A DNA stretch of 64,000 nt from assembly GCF_004770745.1 (NCBI RefSeq), contig NZ_RQGD01000022.1:62001-126000 (forward strand). The letters run 5' to 3'. This DNA is from Leptospira ognonensis. Its GTDB lineage: Bacteria; Spirochaetota; Leptospiria; Leptospirales; Leptospiraceae. The position numbers and the translations under genes were made by a program. The notes beneath the pieces were generated by a model. The model was not told the origin of the DNA. It was given only the letters and a program-made list of their open reading frames with translations, and searched no databases. Positions 18,575 through 27,074 of the stretch are shown here, piece after piece. The number at the start of each line of letters is the position of its first letter. The stretch's first letter is position 1.

Positions 18575-18720
18575 GAGAGGATACGTTTCCTACTTAAATA
18601 TCGGCCTCCCAGAAAATTGGCAGAATTTTTTTTTATTATGTCAGATCGATTTCGAAGAAAAAACCTTTCTCTGGGATTTCCACATTCTGCCGAAATATTT
18701 AGAAAGTGCACTAAATCGAT

Positions 18721-19596
18721 ATGCAAAAACGCAAATTATATATATTCTCCCTGATTTTTTTCCTTTCTGTTGGACTTTTTGGGCAAGAAGCCTTTGATTG
18801 GGTCGGCAGTTTCTCTTCTAAAGAATTAGAAATGCAAGATGAAACGGAGGACCAAGATAAAGTCTACTATCTTTGGCAATTAGAAAGCCTAAAAAAGAAC
18901 ATAAGCCCGAGATACATCCGCTACCTGGATGTAGAATCCTACGTGGAAACGAATCGGCTTTTACATAGAGGCATTCTTTTTTCTTATAACGGACTTCGCG
19001 AAGAAAGCGTAGAAATTTGCGGAAATTTTAATCATTGGGAATGTGTTCCCATGAAACGAAACAAATACGGTATCTATTATATAGTAATCGAGCCGAATTT
19101 ACTCACTCCCGAGTATGAAGACGATCCGATCTACGAGTATAAATTTCGGGTGAATGGCCTTCTCACTTTCGACCCAGAGAATTTGGATCGATTGGAGGAC
19201 GGGTCAGGTTCCTATATTTCAAGGTTCATTTTACCGAGTAAAGATACAAATCGTCAGACCCATAGTATCGTTTTGGAAGATTCAAATGTAGAGGAACTTG
19301 ATCTAAGGACCGTTAGATTTCAAATCTATTTACCGCATGCGGAAGTCGTTAGTCTAGTAGGTGATTTTAATGAGTGGAATCCCGAAAATGACTTCCTTAC
19401 GAAAGATCGTAATGGTATATTCTTTCTCGAAAAAAAATTAATGCCGAATGCTTCCTACCACTATCAATTCATCATTGATGGGGAATACCAATTAGATACT
19501 TACAATCCAATGACCCACATAAAAGCGGATACCGGCGAATCAGTTTCGTCTATCGATGTTCCAGGAAGATTGTTCGCTCTAGACCGAAAAGATTAG
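18721..19596 (+). CDS. Secreted tandem CBM48/E-set glycogen-binding-like protein
   Basis: This 291-residue protein has a signal peptide (LSVGLFGQEA, cleavage near residue 22) and two copies of a beta-sandwich module of the CBM48/AMPK-beta type. The first (about 75-170) contains VEICGNFNHWECVPM and YEYKFRVNG; the second (about 183-285) contains VSLVGDFNEWNPEND and YHYQFIIDGEYQLD. In known relatives the Trp of GxFNxW stacks on alpha-glucan. No catalytic domain is attached. Glycogen is cytoplasmic, so an exported CBM48 pair is unexpected; it may bind surface or periplasmic glycans or act as a structural protein. It is divergent from the TPR/FlcA-like gene and lacks an obvious Shine-Dalgarno. Confidence 0.75.
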   Translation: MQKRKLYIFSLIFFLSVGLFGQEAFDWVGSFSSKELEMQDETEDQDKVYYLWQLESLKKNISPRYIRYLDVESYVETNRLLHRGILFSYNGLREESVEICGNFNHWECVPMKRNKYGIYYIVIEPNLLTPEYEDDPIYEYKFRVNGLLTFDPENLDRLEDGSGSYISRFILPSKDTNRQTHSIVLEDSNVEELDLRTVRFQIYLPHAEVVSLVGDFNEWNPENDFLTKDRNGIFFLEKKLMPNASYHYQFIIDGEYQLDTYNPMTHIKADTGESVSSIDVPGRLFALDRKD

Positions 19597-19625
19597 AAGC
19601 GACATAATTTCTGCGCGGATTTGCA

Positions 19626-19660
19626 AGCCCCCGCCCGTGTTCGGGTGGAGGCGGCGGGCT
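19626..19660. other. GC-rich structured intergenic element
   Basis: Between the convergent CBM48-like and clpS genes lies a block far richer in G and C than its surroundings. Arms AGCCC (19626-19630) and GGGCT (19656-19660) enclose further pairing (CGCC with GGCG, and an inner CCCG-TGTT-CGGG). There is no T-run after it, so it is not a standard terminator, although it could stop transcription or stabilise the 3' ends. It may be a dispersed repeat or a small RNA; no known RNA family is recognised. Confidence 0.45.
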
Positions 19661-19778
19661 CGTGGGACTCTCGGCTTTCCCCTATCACACCTTCCTCAAA
19701 AGGTCAACAAGTCACCAGATCTGCATAAAAAATCTTAAGATAAGTTCGCTTTTTTGACTTACGGCGGGGCAACCATTT

Positions 19779-20111
19779 CTAATTTTCTAATGTCGCTGTC
19801 ATCGATCCCTTCGAAGTCGACATACGAGGGTCGGGACCATAGCAAATAATTTTCTCGTGTATGAACTCTGCATGCTCAAGTTCTCCCGTAAAGACAATGG
19901 TCTTCTTTAGTGTATCTACTTCTATGGCATGCATAAATGCTTTTTCGATAGATATATTACAAACGGCCATTAGCATTTCGATGACATAGTCGTAGGTATG
20001 GTGGTCATCATCCCAGAGGACAACCTTCCAAGGTCCACCAAACGAGCGCTTGATGACGATTTCGGTTTCTTCAATAGTATCTGGCTGGGCAGTATTTGAG
20101 AATACGTTCAC
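19779..20111 (-). CDS. clpS: ClpS-like N-end-rule adaptor of Clp protease
   Basis: ClpS binds N-degron substrates and hands them to ClpA/ClpC-ClpP. The 110-residue product has the ClpS core: PWKVVLWDDDHHTYDYVIEM (the usual L.NDD..T...V), then a helix with EKAFMHAIEVD and a final FTGELEHAEFIHEKI. The longer open frame reaches 20195, but I choose GTG at 20111: AGGAG (20120-20124) stands eight bases upstream, the gene then begins 19 bases after the transketolase stop, and the length fits the family. Upstream ATGs would overlap the transketolase gene and have no Shine-Dalgarno. It is the last gene of the metK-transketolase run. Confidence 0.78.
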   Translation of the reverse strand: MNVFSNTAQPDTIEETEIVIKRSFGGPWKVVLWDDDHHTYDYVIEMLMAVCNISIEKAFMHAIEVDTLKKTIVFTGELEHAEFIHEKIICYGPDPRMSTSKGSMTATLEN

Positions 20112-20130
20112 CCAATCATCTCCTGGCTGA

Positions 20131-21096
20131 TTACTTTTTCTTTTTTGCGATTGCTTGCTCGACATGCGCGACAATATCTTTTGCTCGCATTCCAAAATAA
20201 TCTAACAAACCACTCCAAGTTCCCGACTTTCCGAAAGTATCCTTCATACCAACTTTTAGAATCGGTACTGGGAATTCTTCAGATAAAAATTCTGATACTG
20301 CAGACCCAAGGCCACCGATCACGTTGTGCTCTTCGGCAGTCACAATGGCACCGCATTCTTTGGCTTTCGCGAGAATGGCTTCTTTATCCAACGGCTTAAT
20401 GGTTGCCATATTGAGAAGACTGGCAGCTATTCCTTTTTCTTTCAGAATACCTACGGCAATCATAGCCTCAGACACCATAACGCCGCATGCAATGATACAA
20501 ACGTCTTTACCTTCTGACAGTACTTCTGCTTTTCCGATCTCAAATTTATAATTATCTCTTTCAATCAAAGGAATGGCTGGCCTGCCCACTCGAACATAAA
20601 CTGGACCTTTATACTCTGCGATGGCGTGAATCACCTGCTTAGTCTCATTAAAATCCGCGGGGCATATAACGGTCATTTCTGGTATCACACGCATGATGGC
20701 AAAATCTTCAATACACTGGTGTGAGGCGCCGTCTTCTCCAACGGTGATCCCTCCGTGAGAGGCAACCAATTTAACATTTAACTTAGGATACACGACACTA
20801 TTTCGAACAACTTCCCATGCTCGTCCCGAAAGGAACATGGCAAACGAAGAAGCGAAGGGTATGAAACCAGATAAAGCGAGTCCGGCTGCATGTCCGACTA
20901 GATTCTGTTCGGCGACACCAATATTAAAAAAACGATCAGGATATTTCTTTTTAAAATCAGCAGTTTTTGTAGATCCTGATAAATCCGCATCCAAAACTAC
21001 AATATCGGATTTAAGTGCACCAAGCTCAACTAACGCTTCTCCGTATGCATCGCGTGTTGCTTTTTTATCGGCGGTAGATTGGCTAGGTGCTCCCAT
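20131..21096 (-). CDS. Transketolase C-terminal subunit (pyrimidine-binding plus C domain)
   Basis: At 321 residues this is only the C-terminal half of a transketolase, the thiamine-diphosphate enzyme that moves two-carbon units in the pentose phosphate pathway. The pyrimidine-binding domain shows [17 protein letters not shown] with the cofactor-activating Glu, followed by [15 protein letters not shown] with the usual active-site His, and the C-terminal domain has [17 protein letters not shown] ending. The diphosphate-binding N-terminal half (GDG...N motif) is not present here, and the gene immediately upstream, three bases away, is metK. A separate N-terminal subunit gene must exist elsewhere if the enzyme is active. 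Split transketolases are known in several bacteria, usually as adjacent genes. Confidence 0.88.
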   Translation of the reverse strand: MGAPSQSTADKKATRDAYGEALVELGALKSDIVVLDADLSGSTKTADFKKKYPDRFFNIGVAEQNLVGHAAGLALSGFIPFASSFAMFLSGRAWEVVRNSVVYPKLNVKLVASHGGITVGEDGASHQCIEDFAIMRVIPEMTVICPADFNETKQVIHAIAEYKGPVYVRVGRPAIPLIERDNYKFEIGKAEVLSEGKDVCIIACGVMVSEAMIAVGILKEKGIAASLLNMATIKPLDKEAILAKAKECGAIVTAEEHNVIGGLGSAVSEFLSEEFPVPILKVGMKDTFGKSGTWSGLLDYFGMRAKDIVAHVEQAIAKKKK

Positions 21097-21099
21097 GTT

Positions 21100-22266
21100 T
21101 TATCCTTTTTTTAGTGCTTCGACTTTGTCAGTTTTTTCCCAAGTGAATGTAGAACCAGATCTACCGAAATGACCATATGCTGCCGTATCTTGGTACTTTC
21201 TACCTTTCCCTAGTAGATCAAGAGAATCCACAATTCCCTTTGGAGTCAGTTTGAAGTTTGCTTTTACTCGTTTTTCGATTTCCGCTTCCGGGATGGTATT
21301 GGTTCCAAACGTATCCACTAACACAGAAACTGGTTCTGCAACCCCTATCGCATAAGCTAGCTGCACTTCACATTTCTGAGCAAGTCCCGCCGCCACAACA
21401 TTTTTTGCAATGTAACGCCCAATATACGCCGCAGAACGGTCGACTTTTGATGGATCCTTTCCCGAAAATGCTCCACCGCCGTGCCTTCCCATTCCACCGT
21501 ATGTATCTACTATGATTTTACGACCAGTCAGACCAGTATCACCATGTGGGCCACCAATTTCGAACTTACCTGTTGGGTTGATAAAATAACGAGGGTTGTT
21601 TAAAAAGTTTGCAGGGATTACTTTTTTAACGCATTCTTCAATGACTGCTTGTTCGATTTCTGCATGAGTCACACCTGGCGCGTGTTGTGTTGAAATCACA
21701 ACAGTATCTACCTTAGTTGGTTTGCCGTTTTCATAAACAAAGGTAACTTGTGATTTGGAATCTGGGCGAAGCCATTTGATTTTTCCAGAATGACGTAACT
21801 CAGCTAGGTGTTCGAGGAGTTTGTGCGAGTAGTATATCGGAGCAGGCATAAATTCGGGAGTGTCATTGATCGCAAAACCAAACATCAATCCCTGGTCTCC
21901 AGCGCCCTGCTCTTTGTGAAGACCTTCGCCTTCATTCACACCTTGTGCAATGTCAGGAGATTGGCTATGAACATGTGAAGCAACAACCGCATAGTCTGCA
22001 TCGAAGTACATATTGATATCATTATAGCCGATTTTCCGAATGACTTCGCGAGCCACTTCGGAAGTGTCTACCTTTCCCTTGCTCGTAATTTCACCAGCGA
22101 TCACAACTAAATTCGTAGTAACGAGAGTTTCGCAGGCAACGCGAGATTTTGGGTCTTGGGATAAAAATGCATCTAAAATGGCATCTGATACTTGGTCACA
22201 GACTTTGTCTGGGTGTCCTTCTGAGACAGATTCGGACGTAAATATGAAATTTTGTTGAGAGGACAT
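21100..22266 (-). CDS. metK: S-adenosylmethionine synthetase
   Basis: MetK joins methionine and ATP to make SAM, the methyl donor and source of methylthioadenosine. The 388-residue length is typical. Signature segments are present: [19 protein letters not shown] at the N-terminus, [12 protein letters not shown] near 122, and [18 protein letters not shown] near 260. The C-terminal [15 protein letters not shown] is normal. It follows the DUF374 acyltransferase by 33 bases, which leaves no room for a SAM riboswitch. An AAGG Shine-Dalgarno precedes the ATG. With mtnC nearby it marks the SAM cycle. Confidence 0.97.
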   Translation of the reverse strand: MSSQQNFIFTSESVSEGHPDKVCDQVSDAILDAFLSQDPKSRVACETLVTTNLVVIAGEITSKGKVDTSEVAREVIRKIGYNDINMYFDADYAVVASHVHSQSPDIAQGVNEGEGLHKEQGAGDQGLMFGFAINDTPEFMPAPIYYSHKLLEHLAELRHSGKIKWLRPDSKSQVTFVYENGKPTKVDTVVISTQHAPGVTHAEIEQAVIEECVKKVIPANFLNNPRYFINPTGKFEIGGPHGDTGLTGRKIIVDTYGGMGRHGGGAFSGKDPSKVDRSAAYIGRYIAKNVVAAGLAQKCEVQLAYAIGVAEPVSVLVDTFGTNTIPEAEIEKRVKANFKLTPKGIVDSLDLLGKGRKYQDTAAYGHFGRSGSTFTWEKTDKVEALKKG

Positions 22267-22299
22267 ACTTTTTTTACCTTACTTCGCTAAACTTTTGAT

Positions 22300-23031
22300 T
22301 TATAGCAGAGTGTCAATAGAATTGTTCTGGTGTTTTCCGAGAACAAATCCTTCTAATCGCTCTCGATTTTCCTTCATTTTTTCTTCCAATTTTTTCGCCC
22401 AAGAGCTCACTTCGGCTTCGCTCAGATTTTTTGGAACGAGAAAGGGTTCTCCGTATTGAATGTACAATCTTGCTCTAAATTTTGGGAAAAAATGTCGGTC
22501 CCAACTTTTGAACTGGTAGTGGCGATCATACCTAGCATCCAAATACAGGATGGGGGCGCCGGTAATTGAAGCGGTGGCTATGACCCCTGGCTTCACTACT
22601 TGTCTGGGACCTTTGGGACCATCGACAGTAAAGATGGGGACATGTCTTTGTTTCATCTCTTTTAAGATAGCACGGAAGGCACCCGTCCCCCCTCTCGTTG
22701 AAGAGCCTCTCACACTTTTTAAATTAGAGCGAGCAAACGTTTGGTGGATAATTTCTCCATCTTTTGACTGCGAGACCAGAGCGACCATAGTCGCGTTTTT
22801 CTTTTTTTGTAAGTACTGTGTCGCATGTCTATAAAGTGCTAACGTCGTTTCATGATAGACGGCGATGATATATCCACCTCCCGCATCAATCAAGGACTGA
22901 GAACTATCTGGTAGAATGAGTACCGCTCGACGCACAAAGGAATACCATGTAACAATAAAAATGTGAACCAAATAGCTTAAAACAATATACTTGGTTTTGT
23001 TATATGGCTTTTGAACTGACGGGCCCGTCAT
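22300..23031 (-). CDS. DUF374-type lysophospholipid acyltransferase family protein
   Basis: A 243-residue protein with an N-terminal membrane helix (YIVLSYLVHIFIVTWYSFV) and the DUF374 pattern related to the LPLAT superfamily: IIAVYHETTLAL, where HE occupies the place of the HxxxxD active-site His, LVSQSKDGEII, RGSSTRGGTGA near 110, and FTVDGPKGPRQVVKPGVIATA. Such proteins transfer acyl chains to lipid or sugar-lipid acceptors, for example in lipid A-like pathways, though the exact reaction of DUF374 is uncertain. Its ATG directly follows the stop of the oxidoreductase gene (TAAATG), indicating co-translation. Confidence 0.8.
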   Translation of the reverse strand: MTGPSVQKPYNKTKYIVLSYLVHIFIVTWYSFVRRAVLILPDSSQSLIDAGGGYIIAVYHETTLALYRHATQYLQKKKNATMVALVSQSKDGEIIHQTFARSNLKSVRGSSTRGGTGAFRAILKEMKQRHVPIFTVDGPKGPRQVVKPGVIATASITGAPILYLDARYDRHYQFKSWDRHFFPKFRARLYIQYGEPFLVPKNLSEAEVSSWAKKLEEKMKENRERLEGFVLGKHQNNSIDTLL

Positions 23032-23730
23032 TTAGATATTCTTTCCAAAATCTAGCATCTGGTCATTTTCCAAAATTTCAACTATCGCAGAACTTCCGAT
23101 AGTTGTGGTATCACTCTTGGCAATTGCAGTTTTTATCATGGACCTGGCGACAAAATCTGCATAAATGGGTTTATATTTTTTAAGACCAAAGAGGGAAAAA
23201 GGCAATAGTGCACCAAGGACTTCCCCTACCTTCTCTCCCATTCTTACTTCCTTTCGGTCACCAAGAAGCAGAGAAGGCCTAAAAATGCCCAAATAAGGAA
23301 ACCCAATCGCGGTTAGCTCTCTTTCAATCTCACCCTTGACTCGGTTATAAAAAATCATGGAATTGGCATCAGCACCCATCGCCGTTACGATTAAAAAAGA
23401 TTTGACTCCTGCTTCCTTAGCCTTTTTGCCGGCTAACAAAGGATAATCATAATCAACTTCTCTGAATTTTTCTTGGGAGCCCGCTTTTTTGATCGTGGTT
23501 CCTAGACAGCAAATGACAGCATCGATTCCCTTTGGAAATTTTACCTCGCCACGAGAAAAACTCTCCCAAGTGACCGACTGAATCTCGATAGGTGCTTTAT
23601 TGTCAGAAGATGGTGCATTTCTTGCCCAGACGATGGTCTTTTGAATTTCTGGATAGAAGAGAATGGATTTTAATACTTCTGTTCCGATAAGACCTGTACC
23701 GCCAAGTAATAAGAGATTTAATTTTTTCAT
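23032..23730 (-). CDS. NAD(P)-binding Rossmann oxidoreductase, HTATIP2/YbjT-like
   Basis: The 232-residue product opens with a nucleotide-binding GGTGLIGTEVL motif and continues with WARN, CCLGTTIKKAGSQ and LIVTAMGADANSMIFYNRVKGEIE, where the YxxxK pair of extended SDR-like enzymes is seen. This is the layout of atypical SDRs such as HTATIP2/TIP30 and related oxidoreductases of uncertain substrate. The ATG overlaps the stop of the upstream lipoprotein (23727-23730). It sits inside a lipid-related run, between a lipoprotein and an acyltransferase, so a role in lipid modification is possible. Confidence 0.8.
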   Translation of the reverse strand: MKKLNLLLLGGTGLIGTEVLKSILFYPEIQKTIVWARNAPSSDNKAPIEIQSVTWESFSRGEVKFPKGIDAVICCLGTTIKKAGSQEKFREVDYDYPLLAGKKAKEAGVKSFLIVTAMGADANSMIFYNRVKGEIERELTAIGFPYLGIFRPSLLLGDRKEVRMGEKVGEVLGALLPFSLFGLKKYKPIYADFVARSMIKTAIAKSDTTTIGSSAIVEILENDQMLDFGKNI

Positions 23731-24590
23731 AAAGTTTCCTGTTTTGGTTTTTTTTGGATTAAATCGATTTCTTTTATGATCCCGAGTCTTGCGTATTGCA
23801 TGCTTAAGTAGAGTGAATCGGCATTGGTTCCAGTAGAAGTCTGTACATTGGCGACGACAGGATTTAAAAATAGAAATTCATTTGTGAACTCAACATATAA
23901 AAAAGTATCTTCTAAAATCGAATCATCGAAAAATTTTCCAACCTTATATCCGTATATTAGAGATGTATTATATATTGTCCGATATCTATTTTTCGCATCC
24001 GATATGACTCTAAAGTTTTCGACCAATTGAAGACTATAACTTGAGAGCCCTGCGCCAGCACCAAGCCCGATGAACCAATTCGGATTTTCAAAATAACCTG
24101 CATATAAAATCGCAAATCCACGTGTATCATAATATGTATAGTCGATACGCTGGCTAAATGTTGCGTTTGGTCCTTGCTTATCGAGTAAATAGGCTGTCAA
24201 AATATCATTTGTCTGAATCCCTGAGTCCGGATAATTAACGAGTGTTCCACGAAACAACCTTGGTGATTCCAAGGTAAATTTATATGCGAAATATCTCATA
24301 AATCCGAAATCTTTCCATGGCCTTTGGGGAATCGATCCGATGGTCAAAAATGCGCGCTCCGCATTGGCATAAGAATGTGACTCATATTTATTATTCTGTT
24401 GGGCAACAGGCGTGGCAGTAATCAGATCGTTAAAAAAATTTTGGTCACGAGGTTCCCTGGAATAAAATAAAGCTGAAATACTTTCAACACCCGCAGTAAC
24501 ATAAATTGGGTTTATGATATTCTCGATGGTTTTGCATTGAATAAAGAATAAGAAAATTAAAATGATGGCATGTTGTTTTGGATATTTCAA
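23727..24590 (-). CDS. Putative outer-membrane lipoprotein of unknown function
   Basis: A 287-residue exported protein with a lipoprotein signal ending LFFIQC (Cys19). The body alternates aromatic and polar residues (YTYYDTRGFAILYAGYF, WFIGLGAGAGLSSYSL, TFLYVEFTNEFLFLN), as expected for a small beta-barrel or beta-sheet protein. No family is recognised. Overlaps of four bases with both the PilZ gene before it and the oxidoreductase after it show tight coupling in the eight-gene run. Confidence 0.65.
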   Translation of the reverse strand: MKYPKQHAIILIFLFFIQCKTIENIINPIYVTAGVESISALFYSREPRDQNFFNDLITATPVAQQNNKYESHSYANAERAFLTIGSIPQRPWKDFGFMRYFAYKFTLESPRLFRGTLVNYPDSGIQTNDILTAYLLDKQGPNATFSQRIDYTYYDTRGFAILYAGYFENPNWFIGLGAGAGLSSYSLQLVENFRVISDAKNRYRTIYNTSLIYGYKVGKFFDDSILEDTFLYVEFTNEFLFLNPVVANVQTSTGTNADSLYLSMQYARLGIIKEIDLIQKKPKQETL

Positions 24591-24931
24591 ATTTCCAAGA
24601 CTCTTGCTAACATGGAATCTGTGAGTTTCATTTTTTCAGTGAACTGTAACCCTGCCAGATAACATGCAACACCTCTAATTTTTGCGGTTTGGACCCACAT
24701 GACCTTTCCCTCAAAAAAAATCCTTTGCGAACCTTGGTCAAAAAGGATAGTTCCTAAAATCAGATTATCGATTTCATCCGAGAGAAAATCATCATCTCCG
24801 ACGAAACACAATCCTTCCTCGGAGATGTTTCCTAGTTTTCCCATAATGGTCAAACCATCCAAATCCAACTGAACCTCAAAACCCCGAAATTCTCTGGGAG
24901 AGATCCTGGGAAGTCTGCGTTCGCTATCCAT
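24587..24931 (-). CDS. Single-domain PilZ protein (c-di-GMP-binding type)
   Basis: The 114-residue protein is one PilZ domain: an N-terminal basic pair (RRLPRISPREFRG, containing RxxxR), beta strands, and the NISEEGLCF segment corresponding to D/NxSxxG, followed by VMWVQ and AGLQF strands. PilZ domains with these two motifs bind cyclic di-GMP and relay it to a partner. Its gene lies 49 bases after an AlgI-like acyltransferase, and in alginate and cellulose systems PilZ proteins regulate polysaccharide modification or export; whether that holds here is inference. Start ATG at 24931 lacks a strong Shine-Dalgarno. Confidence 0.8.
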   Translation of the reverse strand: MDSERRLPRISPREFRGFEVQLDLDGLTIMGKLGNISEEGLCFVGDDDFLSDEIDNLILGTILFDQGSQRIFFEGKVMWVQTAKIRGVACYLAGLQFTEKMKLTDSMLARVLEI

Positions 24932-24980
24932 GGAAGCATTATGCCCAACTTATGATTTCGTGAAAACGAAAAAAGCGAAA

Positions 24981-26450
24981 CTAAAACTGGAAGTAGATGA
25001 AAGGTGTCGAATTTTCTGGGGTAAATAATGATAAAAACAAAAAAGCAATCGGATAAAATGCCAATTCTGCCCATGCAGGAATCTTTCGTCCTTTCTCCTT
25101 TTCAAAAATAAAATAACCTAATATATGTCCCAAGGAAACGAGACAAACCACCCATAAGAAATCCTTCCACATGTAGGGTCTTAGCAGTCCGCTTTGCCAA
25201 AGGAACATACCTTTGATATGCAGGATCGCATTGTCAAAGGAGGAGGAACGAAAAAAAACCGCACCCAGAAAGAAAGCAAGATTGCTAAACAGATTCTGAA
25301 ATAAAAATTTCAATCCATGCAACACCTTAGCAAGGACCTGTCTGTCGCTATTTGCTGCCTTCTTAGGAAATACATCGTGATAAAATTCTTCTATTACATA
25401 AAAAACACCATTGAGGGAACCCCAAAACACATAAGTCCAGTTTGCACCATGCCAGACTCCACTCACAAACATCGTAAACCAAAGATTAAACTTTCGTCGC
25501 AGGGAAGACACCCTACTTCCTCCCATAGGGAAATAGATGTAATCTCGCAACCAGGAATTTAACGTAATATGCCATCTCCGCCAAAAACCAGAGACGGAAG
25601 TAGCTATAAAAGGTAAATTAAAGTTAGTTGGTAGCTTATAGCCCAATAATAAGGCACTGCCAATGGCCATGTCAGAATATCCGCTAAAATCTAAATAAAC
25701 CTGCACTCCTCCGAGCACCGATCCGATCCAAAGCGTATATGTGTGAAGAGATGTCGGATCTTTAAAGATCAATTCCAAGGTCGGTGCAATCTGATCCGAT
25801 AAAACAGCCTTCTTAAAATAACCTAACATAAAAAAACGAATCGCAATGCGGAACTCAATATTTTCAAATTTTTTCGTTTCGTAGAGCTGTGGAAGGAAGG
25901 TTCGAGCTGTAACAATGGGACCTGCCACCAATTGTGGAAAAAAACTAACGAAGAGGGAAAATTTTATAAAATCTCTTTCTGAGGGAATTTCTTTTCTGTA
26001 CACATCTATCGTATAACTTAAAGATTGGAAAGTGAAAAAGGAAATACCAGCGGGAAGGATTATGTTCAAAATCGGCAAAACATCTTCCTTACCAAGATAG
26101 CCACCAACAGAATTTGTAGTGCTTGCCAGAAAATTATAATATTTGAAAAAGCCCAATATAAAAACGAGATTTGTAATCAGACTGAAATACAGTAAGGCTA
26201 AGCGAAGCCTCTGGTTTTCTGTACTCCCTAAACGCAGACCCACGAAATAGTCGATAAAGGTCGAAAGGAGAATGAGGGCGCCAAACCGGTAGTCCCATGA
26301 CATATAAAAAAAATAGCTAACGATGAGTAAAAATATGTGGAGGATTCTCTGCTCTTTTTTCTCACCTTTAAAGAGAGCTGGAAAAAGATACCATGCACTA
26401 AAGAATACCAGTAGGAAAAAAACGAAATATTCAAAGTCAGAGAAAATCAA
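24981..26450 (-). CDS. MBOAT O-acyltransferase, AlgI/DltB-like
   Basis: A 489-residue polytopic protein that transfers acyl (often acetyl) groups across the membrane to an exported glycan or similar acceptor. Signature segments: SFFTFQSLSYTIDVYR near 137, FPQLVAGPIV near 170, FSGYSDMAIGSALLLGY near 255, FWRRWHITLNSWLRDYIYF with His294, and the catalytic VWHGANWTYVFWG with His334. Ten or more hydrophobic segments are visible. AlgI-type enzymes usually work with a periplasmic SGNH partner; none is adjacent, but an anchored SGNH protein lies 20 kb away at 45.5-46.6 kb. It is the first gene of the eight-gene minus-strand run ending at clpS. Confidence 0.9.
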   Translation of the reverse strand: MIFSDFEYFVFFLLVFFSAWYLFPALFKGEKKEQRILHIFLLIVSYFFYMSWDYRFGALILLSTFIDYFVGLRLGSTENQRLRLALLYFSLITNLVFILGFFKYYNFLASTTNSVGGYLGKEDVLPILNIILPAGISFFTFQSLSYTIDVYRKEIPSERDFIKFSLFVSFFPQLVAGPIVTARTFLPQLYETKKFENIEFRIAIRFFMLGYFKKAVLSDQIAPTLELIFKDPTSLHTYTLWIGSVLGGVQVYLDFSGYSDMAIGSALLLGYKLPTNFNLPFIATSVSGFWRRWHITLNSWLRDYIYFPMGGSRVSSLRRKFNLWFTMFVSGVWHGANWTYVFWGSLNGVFYVIEEFYHDVFPKKAANSDRQVLAKVLHGLKFLFQNLFSNLAFFLGAVFFRSSSFDNAILHIKGMFLWQSGLLRPYMWKDFLWVVCLVSLGHILGYFIFEKEKGRKIPAWAELAFYPIAFLFLSLFTPENSTPFIYFQF

Positions 26451-26566
26451 TGCATTGGCCTGTCTCTTGACGATTCATACAGAATTTTGTTTCCAGTCAA
26501 TCATTTCGGCTTGCTAAACCGCTTCGCAAATGCTAAGTTCTAAGAAAATACATTCTCGAGGAAAAA

Positions 26567-27070
26567 ATGAAACGCATTCTAACAATTTTTACAATCGCAG
26601 TCGTCTCCTTTGGCACCCTTTCTAATTGTTTTGGCAAATTCGGACTTGTCAAAACTGTATATGGCGTCAATGCAGGCATCAACATTGGCTCTGGAATTGT
26701 AGCCCGATTCTTTCGCACCTTCCTCATGTACTTACCTGGATATATTTTCTACGGTGTTGCTTACTTTCTAGACTTGGTTCTTTTTAACTTGATCGAATTT
26801 TGGACGAATTCAAATCCGATCGCCATGGCAGAATACGACTTTGACGGAAAACTCGTAAAGGAATTCAATGATGACAAGGGTTCTGTTCGCCTAACGTATA
26901 TGAAGTTTGGTAAAGAGTTAAAAATCGAGGCCACTGTTGCAAAAAATACAGAAACGTTTTATGCTTTTTCAGACAAACCTGGTAAATTATTCCAAGTAAA
27001 AGGAAACGAAATGGTAGAGCTGAAAGAAACGGAAGGTCCGATCCCTTATCTATCACCAAAGAGCATCTAA
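26567..27070 (+). CDS. DUF3332-type lipoprotein
   Basis: The 167-residue product starts with a lipoprotein signal (GTLSNC, Cys21), followed by the features of DUF3332: CFGKFGLVKTVYGVNAGIN, a hydrophobic hairpin (MYLPGYIFYGVAYFLDLVLFN) and IEFWTNSNPIAMAEYD. The C-terminal half is a small beta-rich domain. The family is exported and of unknown function. A GAGG Shine-Dalgarno precedes the ATG. The following lipoprotein gene begins four bases after its stop, so they form a pair. Confidence 0.75.
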   Translation: MKRILTIFTIAVVSFGTLSNCFGKFGLVKTVYGVNAGINIGSGIVARFFRTFLMYLPGYIFYGVAYFLDLVLFNLIEFWTNSNPIAMAEYDFDGKLVKEFNDDKGSVRLTYMKFGKELKIEATVAKNTETFYAFSDKPGKLFQVKGNEMVELKETEGPIPYLSPKSI

Positions 27071-27074
27071 AATT

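Noticed and set aside
18573..18797. Plus-strand frame upstream of the CBM48-like gene
   Set aside because: It overlaps the signal peptide of the real gene in another frame, has no family match, and its ATG overlaps the start region of the TPR gene on the other strand.
20112..20195. Longer N-terminus for ClpS from the ATGs at 20195 or 20165
   Set aside because: No Shine-Dalgarno, overlap with the transketolase end, and residues that read as transketolase tail in another frame; the GTG at 20111 is better.
22267..22299. SAM riboswitch in front of metK
   Set aside because: Only 33 bases separate metK from the preceding gene, too few for any known SAM riboswitch.
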